Assembly: GCF_014645615.1 (NCBI RefSeq)
Contig: NZ_BMMB01000004.1
Span: 496,001-560,000 of the forward strand
Direction of reading: 5' to 3'
DNA length: 64,000 nucleotides
DNA from: Paenibacillus hunanensis
Lineage (GTDB): Bacteria > Bacillota > Bacilli > Paenibacillales > Paenibacillaceae
The position numbers and the translations under genes were made by a program. This document shows positions 19,170 through 28,036 of this stretch, in pieces. The notes beneath the pieces were generated by a model, which saw nothing but the letters and a program-made list of their open reading frames with translations, did not search any database and was not told where the DNA came from. Position 1 is the first letter of the stretch. Each line of letters begins with the position of its first letter.

Positions 19170-20912
19170 ATGCAAAAACGAAGCAAAGCCCGTGCCGTAG
19201 CCGGACTCATGCTCTCATTTATGATAACGCTTACAGCTTGTTCTGGTGGAGCAACAGGTACAGATAGCGGTGCAAGTCAGGCAGGCACAAAGGATGCGAA
19301 CGGGATCGTTACACTGCGTGTACTGGTGAATGAAACAGGAACGAGCTGGAACACCTACCCAGATAGCAAAATTGCCAAAGCCATTGAAGACAAGATCGGC
19401 GTAAAGATCGAATACGTGGAAGCTGATGCTAATAAAATGAACGTCTTACTCGCCGGTGGTGATCTGCCAGATATCGTACGCGCCGATCCGACTCAATACG
19501 GTAAGCAGTTGATCGATGGCAATCTGATTATCCCGATGGATGATTTGATGGATAAATACGGTAAAGACGTAGAGAAGACGATCCCAACCGTAGTCGATTA
19601 TAGCCGTAAAAATTGGAGCGAAGGACAGAACAAGCTCTATTTCCTGCCACCCCAGGTACAGGCTGACCCAAGCCCAGTCTATCCGAATCTGACGATCGGC
19701 CCAACCATCCGCTGGGACTACTACAAGGAAATTGGCACACCACCGATTGAAAATCCAGATGATCTGTTAAATGTATTACAGCAGATTAGTGCCAAGCATC
19801 CAACAACCGATGAGGGCAAAAAGATATATGGCGTATCGATGTGGCAGGACTGGGGCTTATGGCCGTATATCATTCCATTCACTTGGGCGACAGGCCAGCA
19901 AGCAAGCGGAAGCTCCGACTTATTTGCCAAGCCACTCGGTGAGCATCGTCTGATTAATGTACTGACTGATGAGAATTCGAACTACTGGGTAGCGATGAAT
20001 TTTTACAACAAAGCGTATCGCATGGGACTGCTTGATCCCGACGCATTAACGATGAAAAACAATGACTACATGGCAAAAGCAACAGCCGGTCAATTCATCC
20101 TCGGCCCGGCAACATGGGCAATGGGTGATTTTAATGCCAAGTATGCGAAGGATGGCAAAGGCTTTATGGTCATCCCGGCAGGTAAACAGGCATGGAGTGG
20201 CGGCGTGCGTCCTGTAGGCTGGTCAGACAAAAGCTATGCGATTTCTAAAAGCTCCAAATATCCAGAAAAAGCAATGGAATTCCTAAACTATATTCATTCC
20301 TATGAAGGTGCGCGTACGATGTATAGCGGCATCGAGGGTGAGAACTGGAAGGTAGAAAATGGCAAGCCACAGCTGACCAAAGAAACGATTGATATGAAGG
20401 TAAATGGTGGCGATGCATGGGAGCGTAGTGGTATTGCGTTGGATCAGAACCTGATCGGTCTGGGTGGCAGTGTCATCGATCCGAACAATGACACACCAGT
20501 CAATCTGTTCTCCACCGAGGAAGCGATGGCTGCTAGCTCAACCACACTGGAGAAGGATTTCAGTAAGCATTATAACGCAACCTATCCAGGCGAAGTGTTC
20601 TCCAAGCTCGTACAGGAGGGCAAGCTACAGGATGATAATACCCCATTGAAAAAGCTGTCTCCTGAGCAGATTATTAAGGAAAACACAGTCGTACTTCCTG
20701 TATTGCCAGACGATCTGCTCAAGCAGGAAACACAGCTAAAAGAGTTGGCCGCACGTACCGCAGCAACGATGATTCTGTCCAAGTCAGATGAAGACTTTGC
20801 TGCTGCCAAAGCCAAAGCTATTGATTCATTCAAGCAAGCCGGCGCAGACAAGCTGACCGAGTATATGACAACTGCCTATGCCAAGTCATTGCAGGATGCG
20901 GGTTTGCAGTAA
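19170..20912 (+). CDS. LplA-type extracellular solute-binding lipoprotein
   Basis: The frame opens at a GTG at 19068, but the ATG at 19170 follows a clear AAAGGAGG and begins a lipoprotein signal peptide (MQKRSK..., lipobox LTAC, acylated Cys near residue 24). The 580-residue product fits the large family 1 binding proteins that accompany LplB/YtcP permeases (features include NLTIGPTIRWDYYKEIG and GKGFMVIPAG). It captures an oligosaccharide at the outer face of the membrane and delivers it to the two permeases. A good terminator follows, closing the transporter operon. Confidence 0.93.
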   Translation: MQKRSKARAVAGLMLSFMITLTACSGGATGTDSGASQAGTKDANGIVTLRVLVNETGTSWNTYPDSKIAKAIEDKIGVKIEYVEADANKMNVLLAGGDLPDIVRADPTQYGKQLIDGNLIIPMDDLMDKYGKDVEKTIPTVVDYSRKNWSEGQNKLYFLPPQVQADPSPVYPNLTIGPTIRWDYYKEIGTPPIENPDDLLNVLQQISAKHPTTDEGKKIYGVSMWQDWGLWPYIIPFTWATGQQASGSSDLFAKPLGEHRLINVLTDENSNYWVAMNFYNKAYRMGLLDPDALTMKNNDYMAKATAGQFILGPATWAMGDFNAKYAKDGKGFMVIPAGKQAWSGGVRPVGWSDKSYAISKSSKYPEKAMEFLNYIHSYEGARTMYSGIEGENWKVENGKPQLTKETIDMKVNGGDAWERSGIALDQNLIGLGGSVIDPNNDTPVNLFSTEEAMAASSTTLEKDFSKHYNATYPGEVFSKLVQEGKLQDDNTPLKKLSPEQIIKENTVVLPVLPDDLLKQETQLKELAARTAATMILSKSDEDFAAAKAKAIDSFKQAGADKLTEYMTTAYAKSLQDAGLQ

Positions 20913-20958
20913 GAGTAACTCAGCCAGCCTTATTATGAATTAGCAAAATAAGTAGCGT

Positions 20959-20998
20959 AAGACTCAGACACTCCATTGTCTGAGTCTTGCTTTATTTT
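20959..20998 (+). terminator. Intrinsic terminator of the transporter operon
   Basis: A perfect 12-bp stem (AAGACTCAGACA / TGTCTGAGTCTT, 20959-20970 and 20977-20988) with a 6-base loop precedes a T-rich tail. Confidence 0.88.
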
Positions 20999-21046
20999 CC
21001 GGATATATTATAAGTCTGTTAGTATTATAGTATGGAGGTGTTTTAA

Positions 21047-21295
21047 ATGACGGTAGGAGCTATATTCGGTGTAGGGATAACGTCAATTATTGTAAGCGCA
21101 CTAGCCTATTTAGTAGGGATTTCACTGAAAAGAAGTAGATTGTCTTATTTGATTGCCTTGGTTTTGACTTTGAAGATTGCGCTAATAAATGGCGAACTAT
21201 TCTTATTTTTAAGTGTACCCATTAGCCTGATTTTTATATTTGCAATAGATAGAGTATTTGGCAATAAAAAAAGCATTCTGATATTTTATATTTAA
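21047..21295 (+). CDS. Small hydrophobic membrane protein (82 aa)
   Basis: GGAGGTG lies upstream of the ATG. The product has three predicted membrane segments (about 4-24, 32-49 and 51-69) with KRSR in a cytoplasmic loop and a Lys-containing C-terminus. I do not recognise the family. It stands alone between the transporter terminator and another small membrane peptide gene on the same strand. Confidence 0.65.
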   Translation: MTVGAIFGVGITSIIVSALAYLVGISLKRSRLSYLIALVLTLKIALINGELFLFLSVPISLIFIFAIDRVFGNKKSILIFYI

Positions 21296-21368
21296 TTTAT
21301 CATTATGTATAATTTGTAATGAAAGGATGGAAGAGTAAACTGATGAGTGAAAGGAGGAGAATCTCATT

Positions 21369-21542
21369 TTGAAAAAAATATTGCTTCTGTTGGTTGCTTT
21401 ACTAGCTTTTTTTCAAGTATTTGACGGCGAAGCTTACCTGCATATTAACTCAAAGCTCGTTGCCATGATCATGATCGTATTCATGGCTATCGTTTTAATC
21501 TTAGAATTCAAACAAAATAAGAGCATACAAAATAAAAACTGA
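21369..21542 (+). CDS. 57-residue membrane peptide with TTG start
   Basis: AAGGAGG (21351-21357) precedes a TTG start at a slightly long distance of 11 bases. The 57-residue product has an N-terminal hydrophobic segment preceded by KK and a second hydrophobic stretch (VAMIMIVFMAIVLILEF) followed by a Lys/Asn-rich tail. No family is recognised. It follows the 82-residue membrane protein by about 70 bases and the two may be co-expressed. Confidence 0.5.
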   Translation: MKKILLLLVALLAFFQVFDGEAYLHINSKLVAMIMIVFMAIVLILEFKQNKSIQNKN

Positions 21543-21697
21543 CCCTGTAGACTACAGCCATTTCACGATATGAAAATGTACTATACCTGGGTAAGCAGAT
21601 AGGTTCCTAATGGAGTAAGATTAACCGAAACACCAAAATACTTAGCTTTCAGATATACATCTAGATGAATTGCATCGTTATCTTCATAAGTAAAAAT

Positions 21698-21767
21698 AAA
21701 ATGCACCCACAATATGAACACTAGATACCTTTTGCGGTAGGCTAATGATCATTTATGGGTGCATTTT
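21698..21767 (-). terminator. Hairpin downstream of the YvyF-like gene
   Basis: Arms AAAATGCACCCA (21698-21709) and TGGGTGCATTTT (21756-21767) pair perfectly around a long, partly structured spacer. On the minus strand the second arm is followed by a T-rich stretch, so it can terminate the YvyF-like gene; T residues on the other side suggest bidirectional use. Confidence 0.6.
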
Positions 21768-21828
21768 ATATGATTATATTCATGGATTGTAGGTACTGTT
21801 GTATACCATAACCACCATTTCCAAAGCG

Positions 21829-22248
21829 TTAACGCCGACTACCTGGACGCGATGTATACAATACCTTGTGACTCGTTTTCCCACCATTTGCGCGTGGGGC
21901 AGGTTGAGCCGCTGCTACCGGAGTAGGGAATGCTTCGCGGAAGGTACCCATGCAGCCATCGCATAATCTACCCTGACGAATTGGCTTTTGACAGCATTCG
22001 CATGGAAACGTTAGATTTACATAGTTGTGCGAGAATTTGCCTGCTTGTATGAAGCGATACAGCTCCTGCATGCCGATCCCAGAAGCCTTACTCAGCTCTT
22101 CCGTTGTGCTTTTCGGATAACGCCACAGGTGATCGAGACAGCGATTCATCGCACCATCCAGCTCATCTCGGCATCCATTACACATATTACGTAGATTTTT
22201 TTGATATACAGAACCGCAACGCGGACAATAATCGACCATCAAACTCAT
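21829..22248 (-). CDS. YvyF-like flagellar operon protein
   Basis: The 139-residue product carries two zinc-ribbon-like Cys clusters (CPRCGSVYQKNLRNMCNGC at the N-terminus and CECCQKPIRQGRLCDGC around 95-115). Between them is a helix-turn-helix-like segment (TEELSKASGIGMQELYRFIQAGK). This arrangement matches the TIGR03826/YvyF family, which is linked to flagellar gene clusters. The ATG at 22248 is preferred to the upstream in-frame ATG because AGAGGTGAT precedes it. Here it is isolated from other flagellar genes. A weak sigma-D-like element (TAAA...CGATA) lies about 20-43 bases upstream with a spacer about two bases short. Confidence 0.75.
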   Translation of the reverse strand: MSLMVDYCPRCGSVYQKNLRNMCNGCRDELDGAMNRCLDHLWRYPKSTTEELSKASGIGMQELYRFIQAGKFSHNYVNLTFPCECCQKPIRQGRLCDGCMGTFREAFPTPVAAAQPAPRANGGKTSHKVLYTSRPGSRR

Positions 22249-22921
22249 CAGGATCACCTCTTTCATCTATCGTACAGATCAATTGTATTTATCAAAAACA
22301 AGTATACAGAGCGAAATACTAGAATTAATACGAGCAACAATGTGATGCTAAGAAGACACTCTGAATATGAATAACTAGAGTCATCTTATAGGACGACCAA
22401 CAATATAAAGTATCATTAGGAAGAATATTACTTCTAAGTCATAACTTCTTCGTGGGTATATAATACTACTTTAGGACTAATGGCGCAAGTAATATTACAC
22501 GTAATATTCATATTATTTATAAAATTTTAGCTTTATCAACGTTATAGCTAATATTCGACAATTATAAGCAGGTAAAATAGTACTATTAACTCGATTAGCT
22601 AATAGAAGAGTAGGCTTGCAGAAATGATTCTTAATCTATCATTACAGGGATATTTCAACATTTTCTATATCATCATGGCACGTCACATGCTAGTGCATCG
22701 TATATATGAAGTTTGCATATATTCCGGACATTTCCAATGAACATAAGCTTGCTCTATAAATGAGAAACTTCCTTGCCATTATATAAACAGCTGATTGGTA
22801 ATTAATCACCCTTTTATTTCCAATTGTCAATACATTAAAAACGTCACCTGTTTCATTTTTAAACGAGCAACAAATCAAGCAATATCAACTAATCTCTATA
22901 TGATCTAAAAATAAACATACA
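22249..22921. other. AT-rich intergenic stretch without a recognised gene
   Basis: Roughly 670 bases of AT-rich sequence with short inverted repeats (for example around TAATATTACACGTAATATT near 22490). No open frame here has both a ribosome site and a plausible protein. It contains the promoter zone of the YvyF-like gene at its left end. Confidence 0.5.
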
Positions 22922-22971
22922 AAAAGATCGCAAACCCGCTATATCCAATCCGATAACGGGTCGCGATCTTA
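22922..22971 (-). terminator. Intrinsic terminator of the VOC-family gene
   Basis: On the minus strand, AAGATCGCGACCCG pairs with a partner ending in GCGATCTT and is followed by a T run; it lies about 45 bases past the stop codon of the VOC gene. Confidence 0.8.
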
Positions 22972-23013
22972 TTTATCATTTTCAGCTATTCCGCTTCTGA
23001 ATCGATGTACTTC

Positions 23014-23397
23014 TCAACCGATAGCCGTACAGATTTCTACAAAGTGACCATCTGGATCGGTTACATAGGCAACGGTTTGTCCCCATGGCTTGGTTTCTGG
23101 CTCGCGAACGACGCGTACCCCCTGCTGACGAAGCTGATCCAGCGTGCCGGGCACATCCTCCGTTACAAAACCAATCTCAAACGTACTAGCTGAAGGTACA
23201 TCTGTCGTCAATCCGAGATCCAGTAACTCATTCACTGACTTCCGTGTATTCACCGCGAGTGTGGTAGCACCCGTCTCAAATTCAACATACGTATCCACCT
23301 GCATCTTAATCGGTAATCCTAGCAGATCGCGATAAAAGTGTAGCGAAGCCTCCAGATCATTCACATACAAAATCAAATATTTCATATTCAAGTTCAT
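23014..23397 (-). CDS. VOC-superfamily (glyoxalase/bleomycin-resistance-like) protein
   Basis: This 127-residue protein has the paired beta-alpha-beta-beta-beta modules of the vicinal oxygen chelate fold: it opens with KYLILYVNDLEASLHFYRDLLG and ends with VTDPDGHFVEIC, where the Glu is a usual metal ligand. AGGAGTGG precedes the ATG. Members include glyoxalases, fosfomycin or bleomycin resistance proteins and many uncharacterised enzymes, so the substrate is unknown. The AraC-family gene upstream on the same strand may regulate it. Confidence 0.88.
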   Translation of the reverse strand: MNLNMKYLILYVNDLEASLHFYRDLLGLPIKMQVDTYVEFETGATTLAVNTRKSVNELLDLGLTTDVPSASTFEIGFVTEDVPGTLDQLRQQGVRVVREPETKPWGQTVAYVTDPDGHFVEICTAIG

Positions 23398-23560
23398 ACT
23401 TATCCACTCCTAATTAATGTGTTTTCGTTGCCTGGCTGCATCGTTTCCTACTCTATAGCTAGACAAAGACGTTGTACAAGCAATACGTTACAAGGCTCTC
23501 TTACTATACGATATCCTTACGGACGGTATCTTGGAAAAATCGGACAACTCCAAGCACTTC

Positions 23561-24466
23561 CTAACGTTGAAGCAGTTGCCCCGGCGGTAAGCCATAATAC
23601 CGATTAAAGGCAAGATTCAGATGCGATTGATCATAATAACCAAAACGAACAGCCAGCTCACTAAGCGTCAGTGACTGCGGAATGACCTCTGCTATACCAG
23701 TGCTTGATGAATGAGAAGTAAAGGCACCAGAAGGGGAGGATGCATCCATCGCTACAGAATACGCATCATTCATTTGCAAATGCCGTAGTACAGCTTGAAA
23801 TCGCATCATATCCGACCATTCCTTCGGGGATACACCCAGCTCCTGCTGGAACAGCCGCCGTAATGTACGATCGCTATAATGGCTCTGCTGGGCCAGATCG
23901 CGAACGGTCAGGCGACCTTGTTCAGTGTAAATATAATGAACAAGCTGACGCAAACGAGCTGTGTCGTTATCCTCTTGCTCCTGTACTAGCATCCATAACC
24001 AGCGCTCCGTGCGCTCAATGCGCTCCTGCATATGAGCTGCGGTAACGACATCCTCCGTCATCGGCGCTGCCTGCGCCCCCAGCCATTGCTCCAGCGTTAC
24101 ATGCGTGCCAGCCAGCGATGAGCCTGCATAACCGAGCAATCCTCTTACCTCACTTGCATACAGACGAATACCGAAAAATGCCATCGATTCCGTCAGCTCC
24201 ATCACTTCATAGGAGCGCATCAGCGAAGCTAGAAACGCACTACGATGGTCAACAGCATACAGATCAAAAATGATATCAATACAGCCATCCGGTACAATGC
24301 GATGCCACTGAGACTTCTCCCCAGGTTTCATCACGGAGCTCCAATAACAGCATACGATATGCTTTAAACGCGGAGCAGGCGCATATTCTACATACTGATA
24401 ATGCTCATGCAATAGTCCTCGCTCCAGCATCGGCGGCTGCACCGGTTGAAATCGACGCATACACAT
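23561..24466 (-). CDS. AraC-family transcriptional regulator with a polar insert in the DNA-binding domain
   Basis: The N-terminal half resembles the sensor domain with HIVCCYWSSV and VPDGCIDIIFDL found in AraC regulators of the DUF6597 type. The C-terminal half has a first helix-turn-helix (LTVRDLAQQSHYSDRTLRRLFQQELGVSPKEW) and a second (LTLSELAVRFGYYDQSHLNLAFNRYYG). Between them, where a compact domain is expected, lie about 35 Ser/Thr/Ala-rich residues. AAGGAG stands just before the ATG. It is transcribed away from the SPFH gene; the two share a 170-bp intergenic region and may be linked in regulation. Confidence 0.9.
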   Translation of the reverse strand: MCMRRFQPVQPPMLERGLLHEHYQYVEYAPAPRLKHIVCCYWSSVMKPGEKSQWHRIVPDGCIDIIFDLYAVDHRSAFLASLMRSYEVMELTESMAFFGIRLYASEVRGLLGYAGSSLAGTHVTLEQWLGAQAAPMTEDVVTAAHMQERIERTERWLWMLVQEQEDNDTARLRQLVHYIYTEQGRLTVRDLAQQSHYSDRTLRRLFQQELGVSPKEWSDMMRFQAVLRHLQMNDAYSVAMDASSPSGAFTSHSSSTGIAEVIPQSLTLSELAVRFGYYDQSHLNLAFNRYYGLPPGQLLQR

Positions 24467-24552
24467 CGCTCTCCTTATATGGTTCTATTCCTTCTTTCCA
24501 ACATACCATAATCCTCAATTGTTGATCATATAAATAATTTGTTAATATCATA

Positions 24553-24581
24553 TTGATTATATCAAGAGATAGTGCTATGAT
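24553..24581 (+). promoter_or_regulatory. Sigma-A promoter of the SPFH/NAD-kinase-like operon
   Basis: TTGATT (24553-24558), exactly 17 bases, then TATGAT (24576-24581), about 58 bases upstream of the start codon. Spacing and both hexamers are good matches. Confidence 0.7.
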
Positions 24582-24638
24582 AATGCCAATCAAAGATATT
24601 ATCAAATTGTTAATAACATATAAAGGAGCTGACAGATA

Positions 24639-25685
24639 ATGTTCGGATTGCGCTTCGCCAAATTCCAGCCAAGTGATTATGTGATGAAGATCAAGAACGG
24701 AAAAATTGTAAAAGAGGGTGTCGGACTTTCGTTTTACTACTATGAGCCAACGACCTCCGTCGTGGTCGTGCCGGTATCCTCGATCGATGTACCGTTCATG
24801 TTTGAAGAGATTACAAGCGATTATCAGACCGTGACCGTACAGGGACAGGTCACATATCGAATTATCGACTATCGCCAGACGACAAGTATTCTGAATTACA
24901 CGTACAATTTGAAGAAAAATCGCTATCTATCTGACGACCCGGAAAAGCTATCGCAACGCGTCATTCATATTGTGCAGGTGCTAATGAAGCAACGCATTGA
25001 ACAGCTACCGCTACGTGAAGCGATCCAATCGGGTGAATCGCTCGTACGCCAGATCAGCGCACAGATTCAGAGCAACCCGGAGCTGCAAAAGCTAGGGATC
25101 GAGATTATGGGCTTATCAATCCTCGCCATCTTACCCAACAAGGAAACGATGAGAGCACTAGAAGCGCAGGCACGCGAGCAGATTCTACGTAGCGCAGACG
25201 AAGCGCTATATGAACGTCGCAACGCTTCGATTGAGCAGGAGCGTAAAGTACGTGAAAACGAACTGAACACCGAGATCGCCGTCGAAACGAAAAAGCGTCA
25301 AATCCGCGAAACCCAGCTTGAAGCCGAGCGCTCGGTCAAAATCAAGCAAAATGAGATGGAGGAAGAGCAATTGCGCTTTGACACGGAGCTGGAGGAGCGC
25401 AAAAGCCAGCTGATCGAGCTGACCGTTGCGAACGACAAGGCGCAGGCAGATGCACGCGCGTACGAAATGTCGGCTGTAATGCAATCGCTTGAAGGTGTAC
25501 AGCCACATGTACTGCAAGCGATGGCGAGCATGGGAATGAAGCCAGATCAATTGATCGCGATGGCATTCCAGGGCATTGCTGAAAATGCGGGTCGTATCGG
25601 TCAGCTCAATATTTCGCCTGATCTGTTGCAAGGACTGCTGCATGAGCAAAATGGTCAGGCTGGACGAGGAGGCAGAGAGCGATGA
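24639..25685 (+). CDS. SPFH/Band-7 domain protein
   Basis: This 348-residue protein has an SPFH (prohibitin/stomatin-like) domain over about residues 20-185, followed by a charged coiled coil (about 190-275, Glu/Lys/Arg/Gln-rich) and a Gly/Met-containing tail. There is no obvious N-terminal membrane anchor, unlike flotillins, so it may attach peripherally. AAGGAG precedes the ATG. It overlaps the next gene by four bases (ATGA), which makes a functional partnership with the NAD-kinase-like protein likely. SPFH proteins scaffold membrane microdomains or oligomeric rings; the role here is unknown. Confidence 0.88.
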   Translation: MFGLRFAKFQPSDYVMKIKNGKIVKEGVGLSFYYYEPTTSVVVVPVSSIDVPFMFEEITSDYQTVTVQGQVTYRIIDYRQTTSILNYTYNLKKNRYLSDDPEKLSQRVIHIVQVLMKQRIEQLPLREAIQSGESLVRQISAQIQSNPELQKLGIEIMGLSILAILPNKETMRALEAQAREQILRSADEALYERRNASIEQERKVRENELNTEIAVETKKRQIRETQLEAERSVKIKQNEMEEEQLRFDTELEERKSQLIELTVANDKAQADARAYEMSAVMQSLEGVQPHVLQAMASMGMKPDQLIAMAFQGIAENAGRIGQLNISPDLLQGLLHEQNGQAGRGGRER

Positions 25686-26629
25686 GCCGCAGACTGACAG
25701 AAAATAAGCTCATTCTCGTGAAGCGCCGAACACGTCTACAGGAGCTGGTGGTACGATATAATACGGTGCAGCAGGCACAATTTTATATCGAGCGTATGGG
25801 TGCTGATTTTAGCGACTATGTGCAGGAGGATCAGCAGTATCAACAAGCGCTGGAGCTGACATTGTTTCAGCTTCAGCAGCTTGGACGCGTACAGCTGCTC
25901 GACCGAGAGCATGTACCCAGCTTTATTTTCGGCCCTGATGATGTGGTAGTCGTGCTGGGACAGGATGGGCTCGTTGCCAATACGATGAAATATGCGACTG
26001 GATTACCGCTTATCGGTGTTAATCCAGACCCGCGAAGATGGGATGGTGTATTGCTGCCGTTTGAAGTGAAGGATCTGAGTCTGCTCGTGCCGGATGTATT
26101 TGCACGCAAGCGGCAGATGCGCGATGTGCGTCTGGCATGTGCTACGCTCAATGATGGTCAGGTGCTATACGGGGTTAATGATTTATTTATCGGACGAAAA
26201 ACGCATGTCTCTGCTCGTTATGAGCTCAGCTACAGCGGAAGAAGTGAACAGCAATCCTCCAGTGGCATTATCATCTCCACCGGCATGGGTGCAACAGGCT
26301 GGCTCAAAAGTGTACTGACCGGAGCTGCGGGTATTGTGAGTCTGGCTGGAGGCAGTGAAGCAAGACAGTCGCTCCCTGATCTGAGCGCTTCCTTTGACTG
26401 GAACGCACCGTATTTGTATTACAGTGTGCGTGAACCCTTCCCAAGCCGTATGACATCGACGGAGTTGGTGTTTGGCAAGATCGATGGTGAGCCGCTGCGA
26501 ATTGTATCGCAAATGCCTGAAGAAGGAGTTATTTTCAGCGATGGGGTAGAGAGTGACTATGTCGAGTTTAATTCCGGTATTAGCGCCACGATTGGCATTG
26601 CACAGCAAAGAGCGCATCTGGTTATCTGA
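25682..26629 (+). CDS. NAD-kinase-like protein with altered GGDG motif
   Basis: The 315-residue product resembles the ATP-NAD kinase fold. VVVVLGQDGLVANT (about 92-105) stands where NAD kinases have GGDGT, YGVNDLFIG replaces the usual NE motif, and SSGIIISTGMGATGW corresponds to STPTGSTA. The substitutions (Gln for Gly, Asp for Glu) suggest changed substrate specificity or lost catalysis; relatives are sometimes labelled sugar kinase. It is translationally coupled to the SPFH gene and its stop codon sits within the operon terminator hairpin. A ligand-sensing partner of the SPFH scaffold is an inference only. Confidence 0.78.
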   Translation: MSRRLTENKLILVKRRTRLQELVVRYNTVQQAQFYIERMGADFSDYVQEDQQYQQALELTLFQLQQLGRVQLLDREHVPSFIFGPDDVVVVLGQDGLVANTMKYATGLPLIGVNPDPRRWDGVLLPFEVKDLSLLVPDVFARKRQMRDVRLACATLNDGQVLYGVNDLFIGRKTHVSARYELSYSGRSEQQSSSGIIISTGMGATGWLKSVLTGAAGIVSLAGGSEARQSLPDLSASFDWNAPYLYYSVREPFPSRMTSTELVFGKIDGEPLRIVSQMPEEGVIFSDGVESDYVEFNSGISATIGIAQQRAHLVI

Positions 26630-26640
26630 TGCGCTCTTTG
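26606..26640 (+). terminator. 13-bp perfect terminator overlapping the stop codon
   Basis: CAAAGAGCGCATC (26606-26618) pairs with GATGCGCTCTTTG (26628-26640). The stop codon at 26627-26629 falls at the start of the second arm, so the last codons form the stem. It may also serve the convergent DUF4179-like gene. Confidence 0.82.
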
Positions 26641-26704
26641 TCATCTGTTCTAAGGTAAAGCTCTCGTTAAGCAAGGCTGTTCATGAATGAACTTATGGCT
26701 GAGA

Positions 26705-27817
26705 TTATTTGATCCGAATGATTCGCACATCCTCATAGGCTGCGGCATCACGTGGCTTGACGACCAGCTGGAGTGAATCGGGATTATCAAGCAGATTGCT
26801 ATAAAATACATGCTCAAATGTATACGGATTCTCGCTAATAAGTCGGCTACCGATTGGGCGCAGCGTAACCGATTCTTCTCCCTTTTCGGAAATGATGCCT
26901 TGCGGAATGAGCCAGAGCTGCTTGGCAAGGTCACCGGATACCTTCTCATCGGCAGTGAAGCGTACGCGCATTTCCAATGGAGAAATCTCTACACGAGATA
27001 ACGTGATCGTATGGGCGCTCCAGGTTATCGTTCGATTCGGATAAATAATTTCAGTTTGTTGACGCTGAAAATGAGGTGCCAGCGAAATATGCAGCAGCAG
27101 TGTAGGCGAATAATGCACCTGGCTGGCATTGGCCGCAGCGACGCCGCTGGCTGTGCGATCATTGGACGACATGATCTGGAACTGAGCTGCAATTTCACGT
27201 GGAAAGGGCTGCTTTTGATTCAATCGGACAGTTGCTGTGCCATAGTATTGCTTGGGATTCTGATCATCTGGAGAACCATTCAGACGAGCCGGAGAGTTGC
27301 TAAGCAGCTTGCCTGTGGCCACATTACGTAGCTTCACACTGCTAAGTCCGGGGATAGTGGAATCACGATCCGTGTGTGCTGTGTAGAGTAGAATCAACCG
27401 ATTTTCGTCTGCGGTGACAGCATTGATGGTTAATCGATAACCATTTTGCTCAGCGCTTTTGTTAATCTTTTGAATATAATCATGCTCGATGGCGGAGGTT
27501 AGGCTTTGATTGCCAATCTGCTCGCTCTGATAAACACGAAACGGCTCTAGCTCGCCCCAGCTTGCTTCGGTAGAATGCGTGCCGATCAATGGCTTCAGCC
27601 AGGTCGTTGTCACTAAAATACAAATGACAATAAAGGTTGATACTGCTACGACGAGAAGTCGTGTATCGAATAAATGGCGCAACCCTGCCCAGAAGGAGCG
27701 ATGATTGGCAGGAACAGCCGAGTTCTCGACTGCGACAGGAAGGGTAGGCGGGGAAGACTGTGTAAGATGCATCGGCTTGGCATCTGGCGTTGTCGGCTGC
27801 TTGTCATGCTCGTTCAT
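26705..27817 (-). CDS. DUF4179-like single-pass membrane protein
   Basis: The ATG at 27817 is preferred over the one at 27847 because AAAGGAGG lies just before it; the product has about 370 residues. A soluble N-terminus of ~55 residues precedes one membrane segment (LLVVAVSTFIVICILVTT), then a large extracytoplasmic region with a DUF4179-like part (ADENRLILLYTAHT) and a C-terminal beta-rich domain (ITLSRVEISPLEMRVRFTADE). Such proteins often act as anti-sigma factors or envelope sensors beside an ECF sigma gene, but no sigma factor is adjacent here. Function is therefore uncertain. Confidence 0.72.
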   Translation of the reverse strand: MNEHDKQPTTPDAKPMHLTQSSPPTLPVAVENSAVPANHRSFWAGLRHLFDTRLLVVAVSTFIVICILVTTTWLKPLIGTHSTEASWGELEPFRVYQSEQIGNQSLTSAIEHDYIQKINKSAEQNGYRLTINAVTADENRLILLYTAHTDRDSTIPGLSSVKLRNVATGKLLSNSPARLNGSPDDQNPKQYYGTATVRLNQKQPFPREIAAQFQIMSSNDRTASGVAAANASQVHYSPTLLLHISLAPHFQRQQTEIIYPNRTITWSAHTITLSRVEISPLEMRVRFTADEKVSGDLAKQLWLIPQGIISEKGEESVTLRPIGSRLISENPYTFEHVFYSNLLDNPDSLQLVVKPRDAAAYEDVRIIRIK

Positions 27818-27948
27818 CTTCAGTCCTCCTTTCAGATGGTTGATCATGTCCTATAACAAAAACAATGATTTACCTCCATTGTACCTTGTTTTAGATCATA
27901 AATTCCAGCCAATCGTGACAAATGTATAGATTTGTTCCTGGGCTGCAA

Positions 27949-27991
27949 AAGGCGTTCACCTGCGTAACTGAAATACGCAAATGAACGCCTT
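27949..27991 (-). terminator. Intrinsic terminator of the chemoreceptor gene
   Basis: AAGGCGTTCA (27949-27958) pairs with TGAACGCCTT (27982-27991), with an inner TGCGTA/TACGCA stem. On the minus strand a T run follows. It lies about 45 bases past the chemoreceptor stop codon. Confidence 0.85.
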
Positions 27992-28036
27992 ATCGGATCA
28001 TCTATTAAAGCAATTATTGAATCATGGAAAGTATGC

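Noticed and set aside
22690..22878. 62-codon minus-strand frame in AT-rich intergenic DNA
   Set aside because: No ribosome site or conserved features; expected by chance.
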